Assembly (NCBI RefSeq): GCF_022346925.1
Contig: NZ_JAKRNJ010000002.1
Coordinates: 434,001-498,000 of the forward strand
Source: Microvirga sp. ACRRW
GTDB lineage: Bacteria > Pseudomonadota > Alphaproteobacteria > Rhizobiales > Beijerinckiaceae
Direction of reading: 5' to 3'
Length of the DNA: 64,000 nucleotides
The notes below the pieces were generated by a model. The model was not told the origin of the DNA and searched no databases. It was given only the letters and a program-made list of their open reading frames with translations. A program made the position numbers and the translations under genes. How positions within the stretch are numbered: the stretch's first letter is position 1; each line of letters opens with the position of its first letter. Of the stretch, positions 25,662-35,107 are shown piece after piece.

Positions 25662-27044
25662 ATGTCCCAGCTCGACCAAGTTCTCTCCAAGATCGATGCC
25701 GATCTCGATGCCTCCCTGGAGCGCCTGTTCCAATGGCTGAAGATGCCTTCGATCTCCACCGATCCGGCCTACAAGGACGATTGTCGCAAGGCCGGCCAGT
25801 GGCTCGTGGACGATCTGAAGACCATCGGCATCGAGGCAAGCTTGCGCGAGACGGGCGGGCATCCCGCCGTGGTGGCCCATGCCAAGGGCGAGGCGAAGCC
25901 GCATGTGCTGTTCTATGGGCATTACGACGTGCAGCCCGTCGATCCGCTGGAACTGTGGGAGACGGCGCCTTTCGAGCCGCGCATCATCACGCTGCCGGAT
26001 GGCCGCAAAGCCATCAGCGCCCGCGGCTCCTCCGACGATAAGGGCCAGGTGATGACCTTCGTCGAAGCCTGCCGCGCATGGAAGGCGGTGACCGGCTCGC
26101 TTCCGATCAATATCACCTTCCTCATCGAAGGCGCGGAGGAGGACGGCTCAAAGTTCCTGCCCGAGTTCATCGAGGCCAACAAGAACGAGCTGAAGGCCGA
26201 TGTGGCGCTCGTCTGCGACACCGGCATGTGGGACCAGGACACGCCTGCGATCACTTCGTCCTTGCGCGGCATGGTCTATGAGGAAGTGATCGTGCGTTGC
26301 GCTGATCGCGACCTGCATTCCGGCATGTTCGGCGGTGCTGCTCGCAACCCGATCCATGTGCTGTCGAAGATCATCGCCGACATTCACGATGCGGATGGCC
26401 GCATCACGATTCCGGGCTTCTACGAGGGGGTTCCTGAAATCCCGACGCAGATTCTGGAGCAGTGGAAGGGCCTGGGCCTGACAGAGGAGAGTTTCCTCGG
26501 TCCGATCGGCCTGAAGCATTCCGCCGGCGAGAAGGACCGCATGCTCATCGAGCAGGTCCAGTCGCGTCCCACCTGTGACGTGAACGGCATCATCGGCGGC
26601 TATACGGGCGAGGGCACCAAGACGGTGATCGCGGCGGAAGCGCGCTGCAAGATCTCGTTCCGCCTCGTGGGCGATCAGGATCCCGCGAAGATCTCCGAAA
26701 ACTTTCAGGCCTTCGTGCGCGCGCGCATTCCCGCCGATTGCTCGGCGGAGTTCATCAAGCACAAGGGCACGCGCGCTCTCGCGCTGCCGCATGACTTCCC
26801 GGCGCTCACGGTGGCGAAGTCCGCGCTCCACGACGAATGGAAGAAGGACACCGTCGTCATCGGATCGGGCGGCTCTATCCCGGTCGGCGGCGATTTCAAG
26901 CGCATCCTCGGCCTCGACACGCTCTTCGTCGGCTTCGGCCTCGACGACGACCGCATCCATTCGCCGAACGAGAAATACGACCTCAAGAGCTTCCACAAGG
27001 GCACGCGCTCCTGGGCGCGCATTCTTGCGGCAATGGCGAAGTAA
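25662..27044 (+). CDS. M20 family metallo-dipeptidase
   Basis: The 460-residue protein is a peptidase of the M20/ArgE/DapE superfamily, closest in pattern to the dipeptidases. The first zinc ligands lie in FYGHYDVQP (~84-92), the bridging Asp in ARGSSDDKGQ, and the catalytic and ligand Glu pair in IEGAEEDGS (~153-161). The dimerisation domain and final His-containing segment (FGLDDDRIHSPNEKYD) are intact. It probably hydrolyses dipeptides or related amides in the cytoplasm. A strong terminator follows at 27066. Confidence 0.92.
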   Translation: MSQLDQVLSKIDADLDASLERLFQWLKMPSISTDPAYKDDCRKAGQWLVDDLKTIGIEASLRETGGHPAVVAHAKGEAKPHVLFYGHYDVQPVDPLELWETAPFEPRIITLPDGRKAISARGSSDDKGQVMTFVEACRAWKAVTGSLPINITFLIEGAEEDGSKFLPEFIEANKNELKADVALVCDTGMWDQDTPAITSSLRGMVYEEVIVRCADRDLHSGMFGGAARNPIHVLSKIIADIHDADGRITIPGFYEGVPEIPTQILEQWKGLGLTEESFLGPIGLKHSAGEKDRMLIEQVQSRPTCDVNGIIGGYTGEGTKTVIAAEARCKISFRLVGDQDPAKISENFQAFVRARIPADCSAEFIKHKGTRALALPHDFPALTVAKSALHDEWKKDTVVIGSGGSIPVGGDFKRILGLDTLFVGFGLDDDRIHSPNEKYDLKSFHKGTRSWARILAAMAK

Positions 27045-27065
27045 ATCAGGTCATCAGAAGCGAAC

Positions 27066-27103
27066 AGGCCTGCCGTGGCATCGAGGCTGTGGCAGGCCTT
27101 TTT
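27066..27103 (+). terminator. Terminator of M20 dipeptidase gene
   Basis: A perfect 9-bp stem, AGGCCTGCC and GGCAGGCCT, around a 16-base loop is followed by TTTTT. It also covers the end of the convergent haloacid dehalogenase gene. Confidence 0.8.
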
Positions 27104-27809
27104 ACGTCAGCAGACCATACAGCGTGTCGATGACGGCGTGCGGGGGAATGTCGGTGTATTCATCCGGCATGCCGAGCCTGTTCACCCAGATCGGCGTGAA
27201 GCCGAACACGGCAGCGCCCGCCACGTCCCAGCGGTTGGAGGAGACGAACGCGATCTCGTCCACGTTGAGGGACAATTCCTCCAAAGCGAGCTGATAGGCG
27301 TCCGGGCTCGTCTTGAAGATCTTCGCGGCATCGACCGAGAGAACCGCGTCGAGATGGGCGCCGAGATCGGCGGATGACACCGAGGCGCTGAGCATGGCGG
27401 GATCGCCGTTCGAGAGGATCGCCGTGCGCAGGCCCCGCGCCCTCAAGGACTGCAGGGCGATGCGAACCTCAGGATAGGCATCGAGCCTGCGATAAGCATC
27501 GAGCAGGAGAGGGCGCACGGAGTAATCCGCCGTGGAGCACCGGGCAAAGGCGTAGTCGAGGGACTTCTCGGTGAGCGACCAGAAGGATTCGTAGCGTCCG
27601 GCGAGGGAAAGGACCCAGGAATATTCGAGCTGCTTGGCGCGCCACATCTCCGACAGCCGCAAGGCCTCCGGCCCGATCTGAGCCGCATGGCGAGCGACTG
27701 CAGAGTGAACATCGAACAATGTTCCATAGGCGTCGAACACGACAGCCTTGATATGGGTCGGAATAAGGGTGGGCAAAGGCATGGCTCCTGGGAGGGACCG
27801 AACGATCAT
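27102..27809 (-). CDS. Haloacid dehalogenase, type II (L-2-haloacid)
   Basis: The product is 235 residues, or 226 from the internal ATG 27782; each candidate start has AGGAG only 0-2 bases away, so the start is unsettled. The nucleophile motif is VVFDAYGTLFDVHS (Asp ~26). The conserved R of LEYSWVLSLAGRY, the SNGDPAML motif, the Lys of AKIFKTSPDAY and the SSNRWDVAGA motif all match L-2-haloacid dehalogenases, which convert 2-haloacids to hydroxyacids. It is cytoplasmic. The real substrate in the cell is unknown. Confidence 0.9.
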   Translation of the reverse strand: MIVRSLPGAMPLPTLIPTHIKAVVFDAYGTLFDVHSAVARHAAQIGPEALRLSEMWRAKQLEYSWVLSLAGRYESFWSLTEKSLDYAFARCSTADYSVRPLLLDAYRRLDAYPEVRIALQSLRARGLRTAILSNGDPAMLSASVSSADLGAHLDAVLSVDAAKIFKTSPDAYQLALEELSLNVDEIAFVSSNRWDVAGAAVFGFTPIWVNRLGMPDEYTDIPPHAVIDTLYGLLT

Positions 27810-27925
27810 CTCCTGTCATGCATTTCATCACAAGACTTTATCTTGTCCAACTCGGCCAAGCGATTGACGGATGTGCCCCAAAGGGATTCGATAGGGCAGG
27901 CATTCTGACCCAAAGGACGAGACAC

Positions 27926-28801
27926 GTGGCTTGGTATTCGCAGACCTGGAACTGGTTCAACGGAGCATGGCAGGAGGGTAACCCGCCGCTTATCGGGCCG
28001 CGTTCCCACGTATCCTGGCTTGGTTCCTCCGTGTTCGACGGGGCGCGCGTGTTCGAGAACGTCATGCCCGACATGGACCTGCACTGCGCCCGCGTGAACC
28101 GCTCCGCCCTCACCATCGGCCTCAAGCCCACCATGGACCCCAAGGTCATCGTCGATCTGGTGCGCGAGGGCGTGAAGAAGTTCGCTCCCGGCACGGCGCT
28201 TTACGTGAAGCCCATGTATTGGGGCGAGGCCGAGGGCCTGGCCACCATCGCGCCCGATCCGGAATCGACCCAGTTCTGCCTCTCGCTCTTCGAGGCTCCC
28301 ATGCCGGTGCCGGGCGGGTTGTCGGTGATGAAGTCGAGCTTCCGCCGCCCGACGCTGGAATCCATGCCGACCGATTCCAAGGCCGGCGCGCTCTATCCCA
28401 ACAATGCCCGTGTGATCCGCGAGGCGAAGGAAAAGGGCTTCGACAACGCGCTTGTCTGCGACGCGCTGGGCAACGTGGCCGAGACCGGCACGTCCAATGT
28501 TTTCATGGCAAAGGACGGCGTGGTCTATACGCCGTTCCCGAATGGCACTTTCCTCAATGGCATCACCCGCCAGCGCGTGATCAAGCTGCTGCGCGACGAT
28601 GGCGTGCAGGTGGTAGAGAGCACGCTGCGCTACGAGGATTTCGCGGCCGCCGACGAGATCTTCATCTCGGGCAATTACTCCAAGGTGATGCCGGTGCTGC
28701 GCATCGATAACCGCGATCTCCAGCCTGGCCCGTTCTATCGCCGCGCCCGCGAGCTCTATTGGGCCTTCGCCCATTCGCAGCCCGTCACCAAAGCGGCGTA
28801 A
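27926..28801 (+). CDS. Branched-chain aminotransferase-like class IV PLP enzyme
   Basis: The product is 291 residues from GTG 27926, preceded by AAAGGACGA; the ORF extended upstream to 27818 adds no family sequence. It is a fold-type IV aminotransferase: WLGSSVFDGARVFE at the N-terminus, the PLP Lys in DSKAGALYPNNAR (~152), then ETGTSNVFMAKDG and LNGITRQRVI. It is most like branched-chain aminotransferases, which transaminate Leu, Ile and Val with 2-oxoglutarate. D-amino acid or other class IV activity cannot be excluded. A terminator follows. Confidence 0.88.
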   Translation: MAWYSQTWNWFNGAWQEGNPPLIGPRSHVSWLGSSVFDGARVFENVMPDMDLHCARVNRSALTIGLKPTMDPKVIVDLVREGVKKFAPGTALYVKPMYWGEAEGLATIAPDPESTQFCLSLFEAPMPVPGGLSVMKSSFRRPTLESMPTDSKAGALYPNNARVIREAKEKGFDNALVCDALGNVAETGTSNVFMAKDGVVYTPFPNGTFLNGITRQRVIKLLRDDGVQVVESTLRYEDFAAADEIFISGNYSKVMPVLRIDNRDLQPGPFYRRARELYWAFAHSQPVTKAA

Positions 28802-28821
28802 AGTCGTTTCAAGGACTTGTG

Positions 28822-28850
28822 AACCGGGGCCGAGAGGTCCCGGTTTTTTA
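28822..28850 (+). terminator. Terminator of aminotransferase gene
   Basis: AACCGGG pairs with CCCGGTT around GCCGAGAGGT, followed by a run of T. It begins about 20 bases after the stop. Confidence 0.85.
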
Positions 28851-28893
28851 TTGCCCTACATGGCTCCGGGTCATGCCTTAGCTGGAGCCTCCG

Positions 28894-29613
28894 ATGCGCC
28901 TGATCCTCAAAAGCCTGTTCGCCCTCAGCCTCCTGACAGCGCCGGCCCAGGCGGAATCCGTCGATCTGGAACTGGTCTTTGCGGCCGACGGCTCCGGCTC
29001 CATCGACACCGACGAGCTGCGCCTGCAGCGGAAGGGCTGGGCCGATGCGATGATGAGCGCCGAGGTGCTGAACGGGATCAAGGACGGTCCTGCGGGTGCC
29101 ATCGCGGTGGCCTATATGGAATGGGGCGGACCGAGTTCCCAGGTTCTTATCGTCGACTGGCATGTGATCCGGGATGCTGTGAGCGCGAAGGTGTTCGCCG
29201 ACAAGCTCATGAGCGCGCCGCGCGGCGCTACCGGCTACAATTCCATCTCCAACGCCATCGACTTTTCCGTGCGCCTCGTGGAGCAGAATGCACATGAGGG
29301 CACGCGCAAGGTCATCGACGTGTCGGGAGACGGCCCCAACATGAACGGCAGATCGCTGGAGCAGGCGCGGGCCGATGCACTCGCGAAGGGCTTTATCATC
29401 AACGCTCTCGCCATCCGTCGCCCCGGCAGCGGACGACCCGGAGGGCCCGGCGGCATGTCACTTGAGGATTACTACGCGCAGAACGTGATCGGCGGGCCGG
29501 GCTCATTCGTGGAGATCGCCGATGAGACGCAACCTTTCGCCGTGGCGGCGCGGCGCAAGCTGCTGACGGAGATTGCGGGAACGGGCGGCACGACGCGCCT
29601 TGCGAGCCGTTAG
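28894..29613 (+). CDS. DUF1194 secreted von Willebrand factor A-like protein
   Basis: The 239-residue protein has a cleavable signal peptide ending AQA-ES (~20). The mature part begins with VDLELVFAADGSGSID, in which DGSGS stands in the place of the MIDAS DxSxS metal-binding motif. RKVIDVSGDGPNMNG and FIINALAIRR are further VWA strands. A short Gly/Pro-rich loop (GSGRPGGPGG) precedes the end. The family is periplasmic or secreted and of unknown role; protein-protein or metal-dependent binding is inferred from the fold. Confidence 0.88.
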   Translation: MRLILKSLFALSLLTAPAQAESVDLELVFAADGSGSIDTDELRLQRKGWADAMMSAEVLNGIKDGPAGAIAVAYMEWGGPSSQVLIVDWHVIRDAVSAKVFADKLMSAPRGATGYNSISNAIDFSVRLVEQNAHEGTRKVIDVSGDGPNMNGRSLEQARADALAKGFIINALAIRRPGSGRPGGPGGMSLEDYYAQNVIGGPGSFVEIADETQPFAVAARRKLLTEIAGTGGTTRLASR

Positions 29614-29673
29614 ATTTACACATTCATCGCGGACATTGGCGGCGAGGGTGCTCGTTTCATCAGGGCTGTCACC

Positions 29674-30837
29674 ATGCCGAAACTCGAAGACTGGATCGTC
29701 GAACAGGGCCTGCGCGGAACCGACGTTGAAACGTTGCTCTCCGGCTTCGCCGACGGCTTGAGCGCTGAGGGCGTCAATCTGGTTCGGGCTTATATCGCGC
29801 TGCCGACCGTCAATCCGACGATCCGCGTCTACACCCATGTCTGGACCCGATCAGACGGCACGATGATCGAGGGCGTCTCTCATGAGCGCAATGAGGTCGC
29901 CTTCGAGGTGAGCCCCTTCGCGCATCTGATGCGCATGGAGCAGATGAGCGGCTACTGGCGGGTCGATGGTCCGGATGCGGAGCTGTTCGGCGTCTTCGAG
30001 GATGTGAGGCGGGAAGGCGGGACGGATTATCTCGCCCGTCTCTTCAGCTTCGACAATGCAAGCGCGCCGGATTTGCGCGGCATCGGAATCTCATTCTCGT
30101 CCGGCCGCCCCGAGGGCTTCCTGCCGGACGAGATTGCGCGGATCGACGCGCTGCTGCCGCTTTTGGGATTGGCCGCGTATCGCATGACGCTCTTCGACCT
30201 CACGGTCGCCATGCTCGATACCTATGTGGGTCTCTCCGCGGGGCGGCGCGTGCTAAGCGGCGAAATCCGCCGTGGGGTCGGGACGACGATCACGGCAGCC
30301 TTGTTCTTTGCGGACCTGCGCGGGTTCACCACTCTAGCTGACAGGGCCGGGATAGATCTGATCGCTCGACTCGACCGGCATCTCGAAGCCATGACTGCAC
30401 CGGTAACGGAGCAGGGCGGCGAGGTTCTCAAATTCATGGGCGACGGCGTGCTGGCGGTTTTTCCGATCACGGAAGATCGCTCACAAGGCGAGGCCTGTGT
30501 TGCCGCCATTCACGCGGCCCAGGCCGCGCTCGAAAGGAATGAAGCCGTCAATCGTGCCGAGGATACGGCGTTGAGCCTCGACATCGCGCTTCATTGCGGA
30601 GACGTGTTCTACGGCAATATCGGCGCGGCGGGACGCCTCGACTTCACCGTGATCGGGCCTGCGGTGAACGAGGTGAGTCGCATGGAAGCGCTTTGTAGCG
30701 TTCTCGATTGTGCCATCATCATGTCGAGCAGCGTTGCGGCTTCAAGTCCGGTCCCTGTCCGCTCACTCGGTTCTCATCGCTTGCGGGGCATTGCGGCGGA
30801 GCGGGAGCTTTTTACCGTCAGTGACGCGCAAGCTTGA
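29674..30837 (+). CDS. Soluble class III adenylate cyclase
   Basis: The 387-residue protein has no membrane segment. An N-terminal ~190-residue regulatory region is typical of rhizobial cyclases. The catalytic domain has metal Asps in FFADLRGFTT (~212) and KFMGDGVLAVF (~253), the specificity Lys and Thr (EVLKFMGD, FTVIGPAVN) and the Asn/Arg pair (VNEVSRMEAL). It should make cAMP from ATP in the cytoplasm. It overlaps the convergent murJ by 20 bases. This is the second cyclase gene in the window, and it has no heme motif. Confidence 0.9.
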   Translation: MPKLEDWIVEQGLRGTDVETLLSGFADGLSAEGVNLVRAYIALPTVNPTIRVYTHVWTRSDGTMIEGVSHERNEVAFEVSPFAHLMRMEQMSGYWRVDGPDAELFGVFEDVRREGGTDYLARLFSFDNASAPDLRGIGISFSSGRPEGFLPDEIARIDALLPLLGLAAYRMTLFDLTVAMLDTYVGLSAGRRVLSGEIRRGVGTTITAALFFADLRGFTTLADRAGIDLIARLDRHLEAMTAPVTEQGGEVLKFMGDGVLAVFPITEDRSQGEACVAAIHAAQAALERNEAVNRAEDTALSLDIALHCGDVFYGNIGAAGRLDFTVIGPAVNEVSRMEALCSVLDCAIIMSSSVAASSPVPVRSLGSHRLRGIAAERELFTVSDAQA

Positions 30838-32344
30838 TACCGCTTGCCTTCATGCCGATCAGCAGGATGACGCCATAGATCGCTGCACCTGAAATCCCGA
30901 GCAGACCGAGCAGGGTCTCATTCTGCCAGATCGGCAGAAGCGTGGTCCATTGGCTCAAGAAAGCAGGGGCGAACCAAGCGAATACCGCCAGCACTGCACT
31001 TGCTGCGGCAACGACCAGACATGTTTTACCGAGCGAGCGGTTCGGCGCGGTCCATCCACGGCGATAGGCGAGGATGAAGAGCAGGATCAGATTGACCCAC
31101 ACGCCGGTGGCCGTGCCAATGGCGAGGCCGACGACGCCGTAAGTGTCCATCAGCATCAGTTTGACGACGATATTGACGCCGACCGCCGTGAGAGAGGCGA
31201 TCAGCGGCGTCGTGGTATCTGAGCGGGCGAAGAAGCTCGACACGGCGGAGCGGATGAGAACGGCTGCAGGCAGGCCGAAGCCGTAGGCCGCGAGCACTGC
31301 GCCTGCGCGCTGCGCGGCATCAGCGCTGAAAGCGCCGCGCTGGAAGAGCGCGGACATGATGAGGTCCGGCATCGCCAGGAAGGCCACGAAGAAAGGCGCG
31401 GCAAGCGCCAGCGTGAGGCCTACCGTGCGGTTCTGCGCGGCATAGGCGCTCGCTTCGTCGCCCGCTGCGATGCGGCGGCTCATCTCGGGCAGAAGCACCG
31501 TGCCGGCTGCAATGCCGATCACGCCGAGGGGAAGCTGATAGAGCCGGTCGGCGTAATAGAGCGAGGAGACCGCGCCCGTGGGCAGGAACGAGGCGATGAT
31601 CGTATCAGCGAAGATCGCAAGCTGCACGCCTGCGGAGCCGATAATGGCGGGACCGAGTGCCTTGAAGAAGCGCTTCATGGCCATGTCGCTGCGCGGCTTC
31701 TCCAGACGGGGGGCGGCCTTGATGCTGCGCGCCGACATCCAGACCAGAAGCAATTCGAAAATGCCTGCGGCCGTGACGCCCCAAGCCGCCGCATAGCCTG
31801 CGTTGGGGAACAGGAATGCGACCGCAAGTGCCGCGATCATCGTGACGTTCAAGAGAACGGGCGCGGCGGCCGCCGCCCAGAACCTATCATGCGCGTTGAG
31901 GATGGCCGAATAGATCGTGACGACCGTGATCAGCAGAAGATAGGGAAACGTGATCCGCGTCAGCGAAACGGCGAGTTCGAATTTCGCGGGATCTTCCGCA
32001 AAGCCAGGCGCCAAAAGTCGCACCACAAAGGGCATGGCGAGAAACGCCACGATGAGCAGAGCGATCTGCACGATCAGCATGAGCGTCGTGATGCGGCTTG
32101 CGAAGGATTTCGCTGCCTTCTCGCTCTCAGCTTCGAGCACCTGCGCGTAGGTGGGCAGGAACGCGTTGTTGAATGCGCCTTCGCCGAAGATGGCGCGGAA
32201 ATGATTGGGAATGCGGAAGGCGACAAAGAACGCATCGGCCACGGGGCCGATGCCCATTACGGCGGCGATCACCACGTCGCGAATGAAGCCGGTGAGGCGT
32301 GAAACCAGCGTCCAGCCGCCGACGGAGAGGATCTTTTTGAACAT
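30818..32344 (-). CDS. murJ: Lipid II flippase MurJ
   Basis: The 508-residue protein has about 14 hydrophobic segments and belongs to the MOP/MviN superfamily. The N-terminal VGGWTLVSRLTGFIRDVVIAAVMG and VADAFFVAFRIPNHFRAIFGEGAFNNAFLP are the family's signature, with the conserved Arg and Asp residues. It moves the lipid-linked peptidoglycan precursor across the inner membrane. It starts three bases after a GT2 glycosyltransferase gene's stop on the same strand, so the two form an operon. Confidence 0.95.
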   Translation of the reverse strand: MFKKILSVGGWTLVSRLTGFIRDVVIAAVMGIGPVADAFFVAFRIPNHFRAIFGEGAFNNAFLPTYAQVLEAESEKAAKSFASRITTLMLIVQIALLIVAFLAMPFVVRLLAPGFAEDPAKFELAVSLTRITFPYLLLITVVTIYSAILNAHDRFWAAAAAPVLLNVTMIAALAVAFLFPNAGYAAAWGVTAAGIFELLLVWMSARSIKAAPRLEKPRSDMAMKRFFKALGPAIIGSAGVQLAIFADTIIASFLPTGAVSSLYYADRLYQLPLGVIGIAAGTVLLPEMSRRIAAGDEASAYAAQNRTVGLTLALAAPFFVAFLAMPDLIMSALFQRGAFSADAAQRAGAVLAAYGFGLPAAVLIRSAVSSFFARSDTTTPLIASLTAVGVNIVVKLMLMDTYGVVGLAIGTATGVWVNLILLFILAYRRGWTAPNRSLGKTCLVVAAASAVLAVFAWFAPAFLSQWTTLLPIWQNETLLGLLGISGAAIYGVILLIGMKASGIKLARH

Positions 32345-32347
32345 CGG

Positions 32348-33364
32348 TCAGGCCCGGCGCAGCAGATAATTTTCGGGAACGAGGTGGTTCGAGACTTCCG
32401 CCGCGCCGCCGATGCGCTCGGCTACCACATAAAGCGGCCTGCGTTTTACCTCCGCGAAGATGCGGCCCACATATTCGCCGATGATGCCGAGTGACATGAG
32501 CTGGATGCCGGAGAAGAACATGATCGACACGATCAGGCTCGGGAAGCCGGGAAGATCGGTGCCAAAGAGAAGTGTTCTGATCGCGAAATAGAGAGCGGTC
32601 GCGATCGACAGGAAAGAGATCAGGAAGCCGAGATAGGTCCAGATGCGCAGCGGCACCGTGGAGAACGCCGCGATGCCGTCGAAGGCGAAGCGGAAGAGCT
32701 TCCTGAAGCTCCACTTCGACGCGCCGAACTGGCGCTCCTCCACCACGAAGGGCACGCCCGTACCCTTGAAGCCGATCCAGGCATAAAGACCTTTCGAGAA
32801 ACGTGCCTTTTCGCCCAGCGTGCGCAGCACCTCGACGCCCTTGCGGTCGATGAGACGGAAATCGCCCGCGCCCTCGGGCAGGCTGATCTCGCCAAAGCGC
32901 GCGAAGAGGCGATAGAACAGATGCGCGAAGCCGCGCTTGGTCCGGGTTTCGTCAGAGCGGTCGGTGCGCTGGCCGTAGACCATGTCGTAGCCCGCCTGCC
33001 AGCGCTCGACGAAGGCTTCGATCATCTCCGGCGGATGCTGCAAATCCGCATCCATGATGACAACCGCATCGCCTCTTGCATGGTCGAGGCCCGCCGCGAT
33101 GGCGATCTCCTTGCCGAAATTGCGGCTGAAGGAGACGGCCCCGACCCGGGGCTCCGTCTGGCTCAATTTGCGGATGGCTTCGAGGGTGTTGTCCCGGCTG
33201 CCGTCATCCACGAACACCACCTCCCAGGAATGGCCGATCTTCTCTAAGACTGGGAACAAGCGCTCGGAAAGCGGCCCGATATTGGCGCTCTCGTTATGGA
33301 CGGGAATGATAACGCTGAGCTTTGGCGACGGCACGGTTTTGAAACCCTTCATGTTTGGCCGCAT
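32348..33364 (-). CDS. Polyprenyl-phosphate glycosyltransferase, GT2 (GtrB/ArnC-like)
   Basis: The product is ~338 residues from ATG 33364 (or 33352). The GT-A domain has VIIPVHNES, VFVDDGSRD (~50), IMDADLQHPP (~105) and the acceptor-region QFGASKWSFRKL. Two C-terminal transmembrane helices (~235-260 and ~270-300) anchor it. Enzymes of this type load a sugar onto undecaprenyl or dolichyl phosphate. It lies directly before murJ and is divergent from a YdjC-type deacetylase gene, which suggests an envelope-glycan role. Confidence 0.9.
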   Translation of the reverse strand: MRPNMKGFKTVPSPKLSVIIPVHNESANIGPLSERLFPVLEKIGHSWEVVFVDDGSRDNTLEAIRKLSQTEPRVGAVSFSRNFGKEIAIAAGLDHARGDAVVIMDADLQHPPEMIEAFVERWQAGYDMVYGQRTDRSDETRTKRGFAHLFYRLFARFGEISLPEGAGDFRLIDRKGVEVLRTLGEKARFSKGLYAWIGFKGTGVPFVVEERQFGASKWSFRKLFRFAFDGIAAFSTVPLRIWTYLGFLISFLSIATALYFAIRTLLFGTDLPGFPSLIVSIMFFSGIQLMSLGIIGEYVGRIFAEVKRRPLYVVAERIGGAAEVSNHLVPENYLLRRA

Positions 33365-33430
33365 CAAGAGCCGAGTTTTCAGCTTTGCTCAAGGGGGGTA
33401 GGGTGCGGCAAACCTGATTTAGAGGGGGCT

Positions 33431-34273
33431 ATGCCTGTATTCCGCAACGTCATTTTCTGCGCCGACGATTATGGCCTCAGCGATGGCGTGAGCCGGGGCA
33501 TCGTGGAACTGGCGGAAATGGGCCGCCTCTCAGCCACGGGTGCCATGACCAACATGCCCGGCTGGCGGCGGAATGCGGCCGCCCTGAAGCCCTTGAGAGG
33601 GCGGATCGGGATCGGCCTGCATCTCAACCTCACGACCGGCTCTCCCCTGGGGACAATGCCGAAGCTCGCCCCGGCAGGCCGGCTGCCGCTTCTGGAGGCG
33701 GTTCTGGGCATGTCCTTCAAGGGCCGCTTGGATCAGACTGAGATCGCCGGCGAGATCGCACGACAGCTCGACGCGTTCGAGGAGGCGTTCGGGGAGACCC
33801 CATCCTTCGTCGATGGCCATCAGCATGTGCATGTGCTGCCCGTGGTGAGAGCTGCCTTGTTTCAGGTGCTGAAGGAGAGGGGCCATGCCGGTCGCCTCTG
33901 GCTGCGCGATCCATCCGACCGGGCGGTTGCCATCCTGCGCCGTCCCATCGGTCGAGGAAAGGCGCTCCTCGTCAAAGGCTTCGCTCGGGGCTTTGCCAAG
34001 CAGGCGCAGGCCGAAGGTTTTGCGACGAACAGAGGCTTTTCGGGCTTTGCGCCCTTCGATCTCTCGGTGTCTCCTCAACGCATCTTTGAAACGGCATTTT
34101 CGCGACTAGGGGCAAGCCCGCTGGTCATGTGCCATCCCGGCTATATGGATGACGAGTTACGCGCGCTCGATCCTGCCGTGGAGAGCCGCGTTGCTGAACT
34201 GGAATATCTGAAATCCGATCAGTTCGACCTGATGTTGCGTGAGCGGGGGATCAGGCTCGTTTCCGTTTCATAG
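33431..34273 (+). CDS. ChbG/HpnK (YdjC-like) carbohydrate deacetylase
   Basis: The product is 280 residues from ATG 33431, which has AGAGGGGG in front. The fold is a metal-dependent deacetylase: FCADDYGLSDG (~9-19) supplies the metal Asp, and FVDGHQHVHVLP (~128) the two His. MCHPGYMDDEL near the end carries another conserved His. Relatives remove acetyl groups from chitooligosaccharides or act in hopanoid biosynthesis (HpnK). No hopanoid genes are nearby, and the neighbouring GT2 gene suggests a sugar-lipid substrate instead. Confidence 0.88.
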   Translation: MPVFRNVIFCADDYGLSDGVSRGIVELAEMGRLSATGAMTNMPGWRRNAAALKPLRGRIGIGLHLNLTTGSPLGTMPKLAPAGRLPLLEAVLGMSFKGRLDQTEIAGEIARQLDAFEEAFGETPSFVDGHQHVHVLPVVRAALFQVLKERGHAGRLWLRDPSDRAVAILRRPIGRGKALLVKGFARGFAKQAQAEGFATNRGFSGFAPFDLSVSPQRIFETAFSRLGASPLVMCHPGYMDDELRALDPAVESRVAELEYLKSDQFDLMLRERGIRLVSVS

Positions 34274-34285
34274 CCACAAAACAAA

Positions 34286-34307
34286 ACGGGCCTCCGAAGA
34301 GGCCCGT
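34286..34307 (-). terminator. sodB terminator with TTCG loop
   Basis: Reading leftward, ACGGGCCTC and GAGGCCCGT enclose a TTCG tetraloop, followed by TTTTGTTTTG. It lies just past the sodB stop; the upstream deacetylase gene on the plus strand may also use it. Confidence 0.85.
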
Positions 34308-34331
34308 GTGTAACGTAACGTGAAGTCCGAC

Positions 34332-34931
34332 TTACTTCGTCGCGGCTTCGAACATTTCCTCGACGTGCTCCCAGTTCACCAGGTTCTCGAGGAAGGCCTT
34401 GAGGTAGTCGGGACGGCGGTTGCGGTAGTCGATGTAGTAGGAATGCTCCCACACGTCGCAGCCGAGGATCGGCTGGGCGCCGTGAACCAGCGGGTTCTCG
34501 CCGTTCGGGGTCTTCATGATCGTGAGCTTGCCGTCCTTCACCGCGAGCCAGGCCCAGCCGGAGCCGAACTGGCCGACGCCGGCCTGGATGAAGTCTTCCT
34601 TGAACTTCTCGACGGAGCCGAGATCCTCGATGATCTTCTTCTCGAGCTTGCCGGGAAGCGCGCCGCCGCCATTGGGCTTCATCCACATCCAGAAGTGGAT
34701 GTGATTGTAGTGCTGGCCGGCATTGTTGAAGAGAGCCTGGTTCTTGCCGTAGGAGCCCTTCACGACCTCCTCGACGCTCTTGCCTTCGAATTCCGTGCCT
34801 TTCAGCAGGTTGTTGCCGGTGTTGACGTAAGCAGCATGGTGCTTGTCGTGGTGAAACTCCAGGGTTTCCTTCGACATGTAGGGCTGCAGGGCATCATAGG
34901 CGTAGGGCAGTTCGGGCAGAGTGAATGACAT
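34332..34931 (-). CDS. sodB: Superoxide dismutase, Fe/Mn type
   Basis: The 199-residue enzyme converts superoxide to peroxide and oxygen. The metal ligands are visible: His in LEFHHDKHH (~27), His in NHIHFWMWM (~80), and Asp/His in CDVWEHSYYIDY (~157-161). FNNAGQHYNH with Gln at that place is typical of iron enzymes. There is no signal peptide, so it is cytoplasmic. ATG 34931 has AAGGAG six bases upstream. Confidence 0.96.
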   Translation of the reverse strand: MSFTLPELPYAYDALQPYMSKETLEFHHDKHHAAYVNTGNNLLKGTEFEGKSVEEVVKGSYGKNQALFNNAGQHYNHIHFWMWMKPNGGGALPGKLEKKIIEDLGSVEKFKEDFIQAGVGQFGSGWAWLAVKDGKLTIMKTPNGENPLVHGAQPILGCDVWEHSYYIDYRNRRPDYLKAFLENLVNWEHVEEMFEAATK

Positions 34932-35107
34932 CGGCGTCTCCTTGTGATTTGAGCGACCTGTGCTGCGTTAGTTAAAGCTCCATAGGTCCAAGAGCAACGG
35001 CCAGCAGGCGGACTTTTTTCTGCCCAATCTTTCCATGAGGTTGCCTTTCGCCTATAGAGGCATAGCTTTGCCTTTGAAAACCTTGGTTTGCGTATGATGG
35101 AGACGGC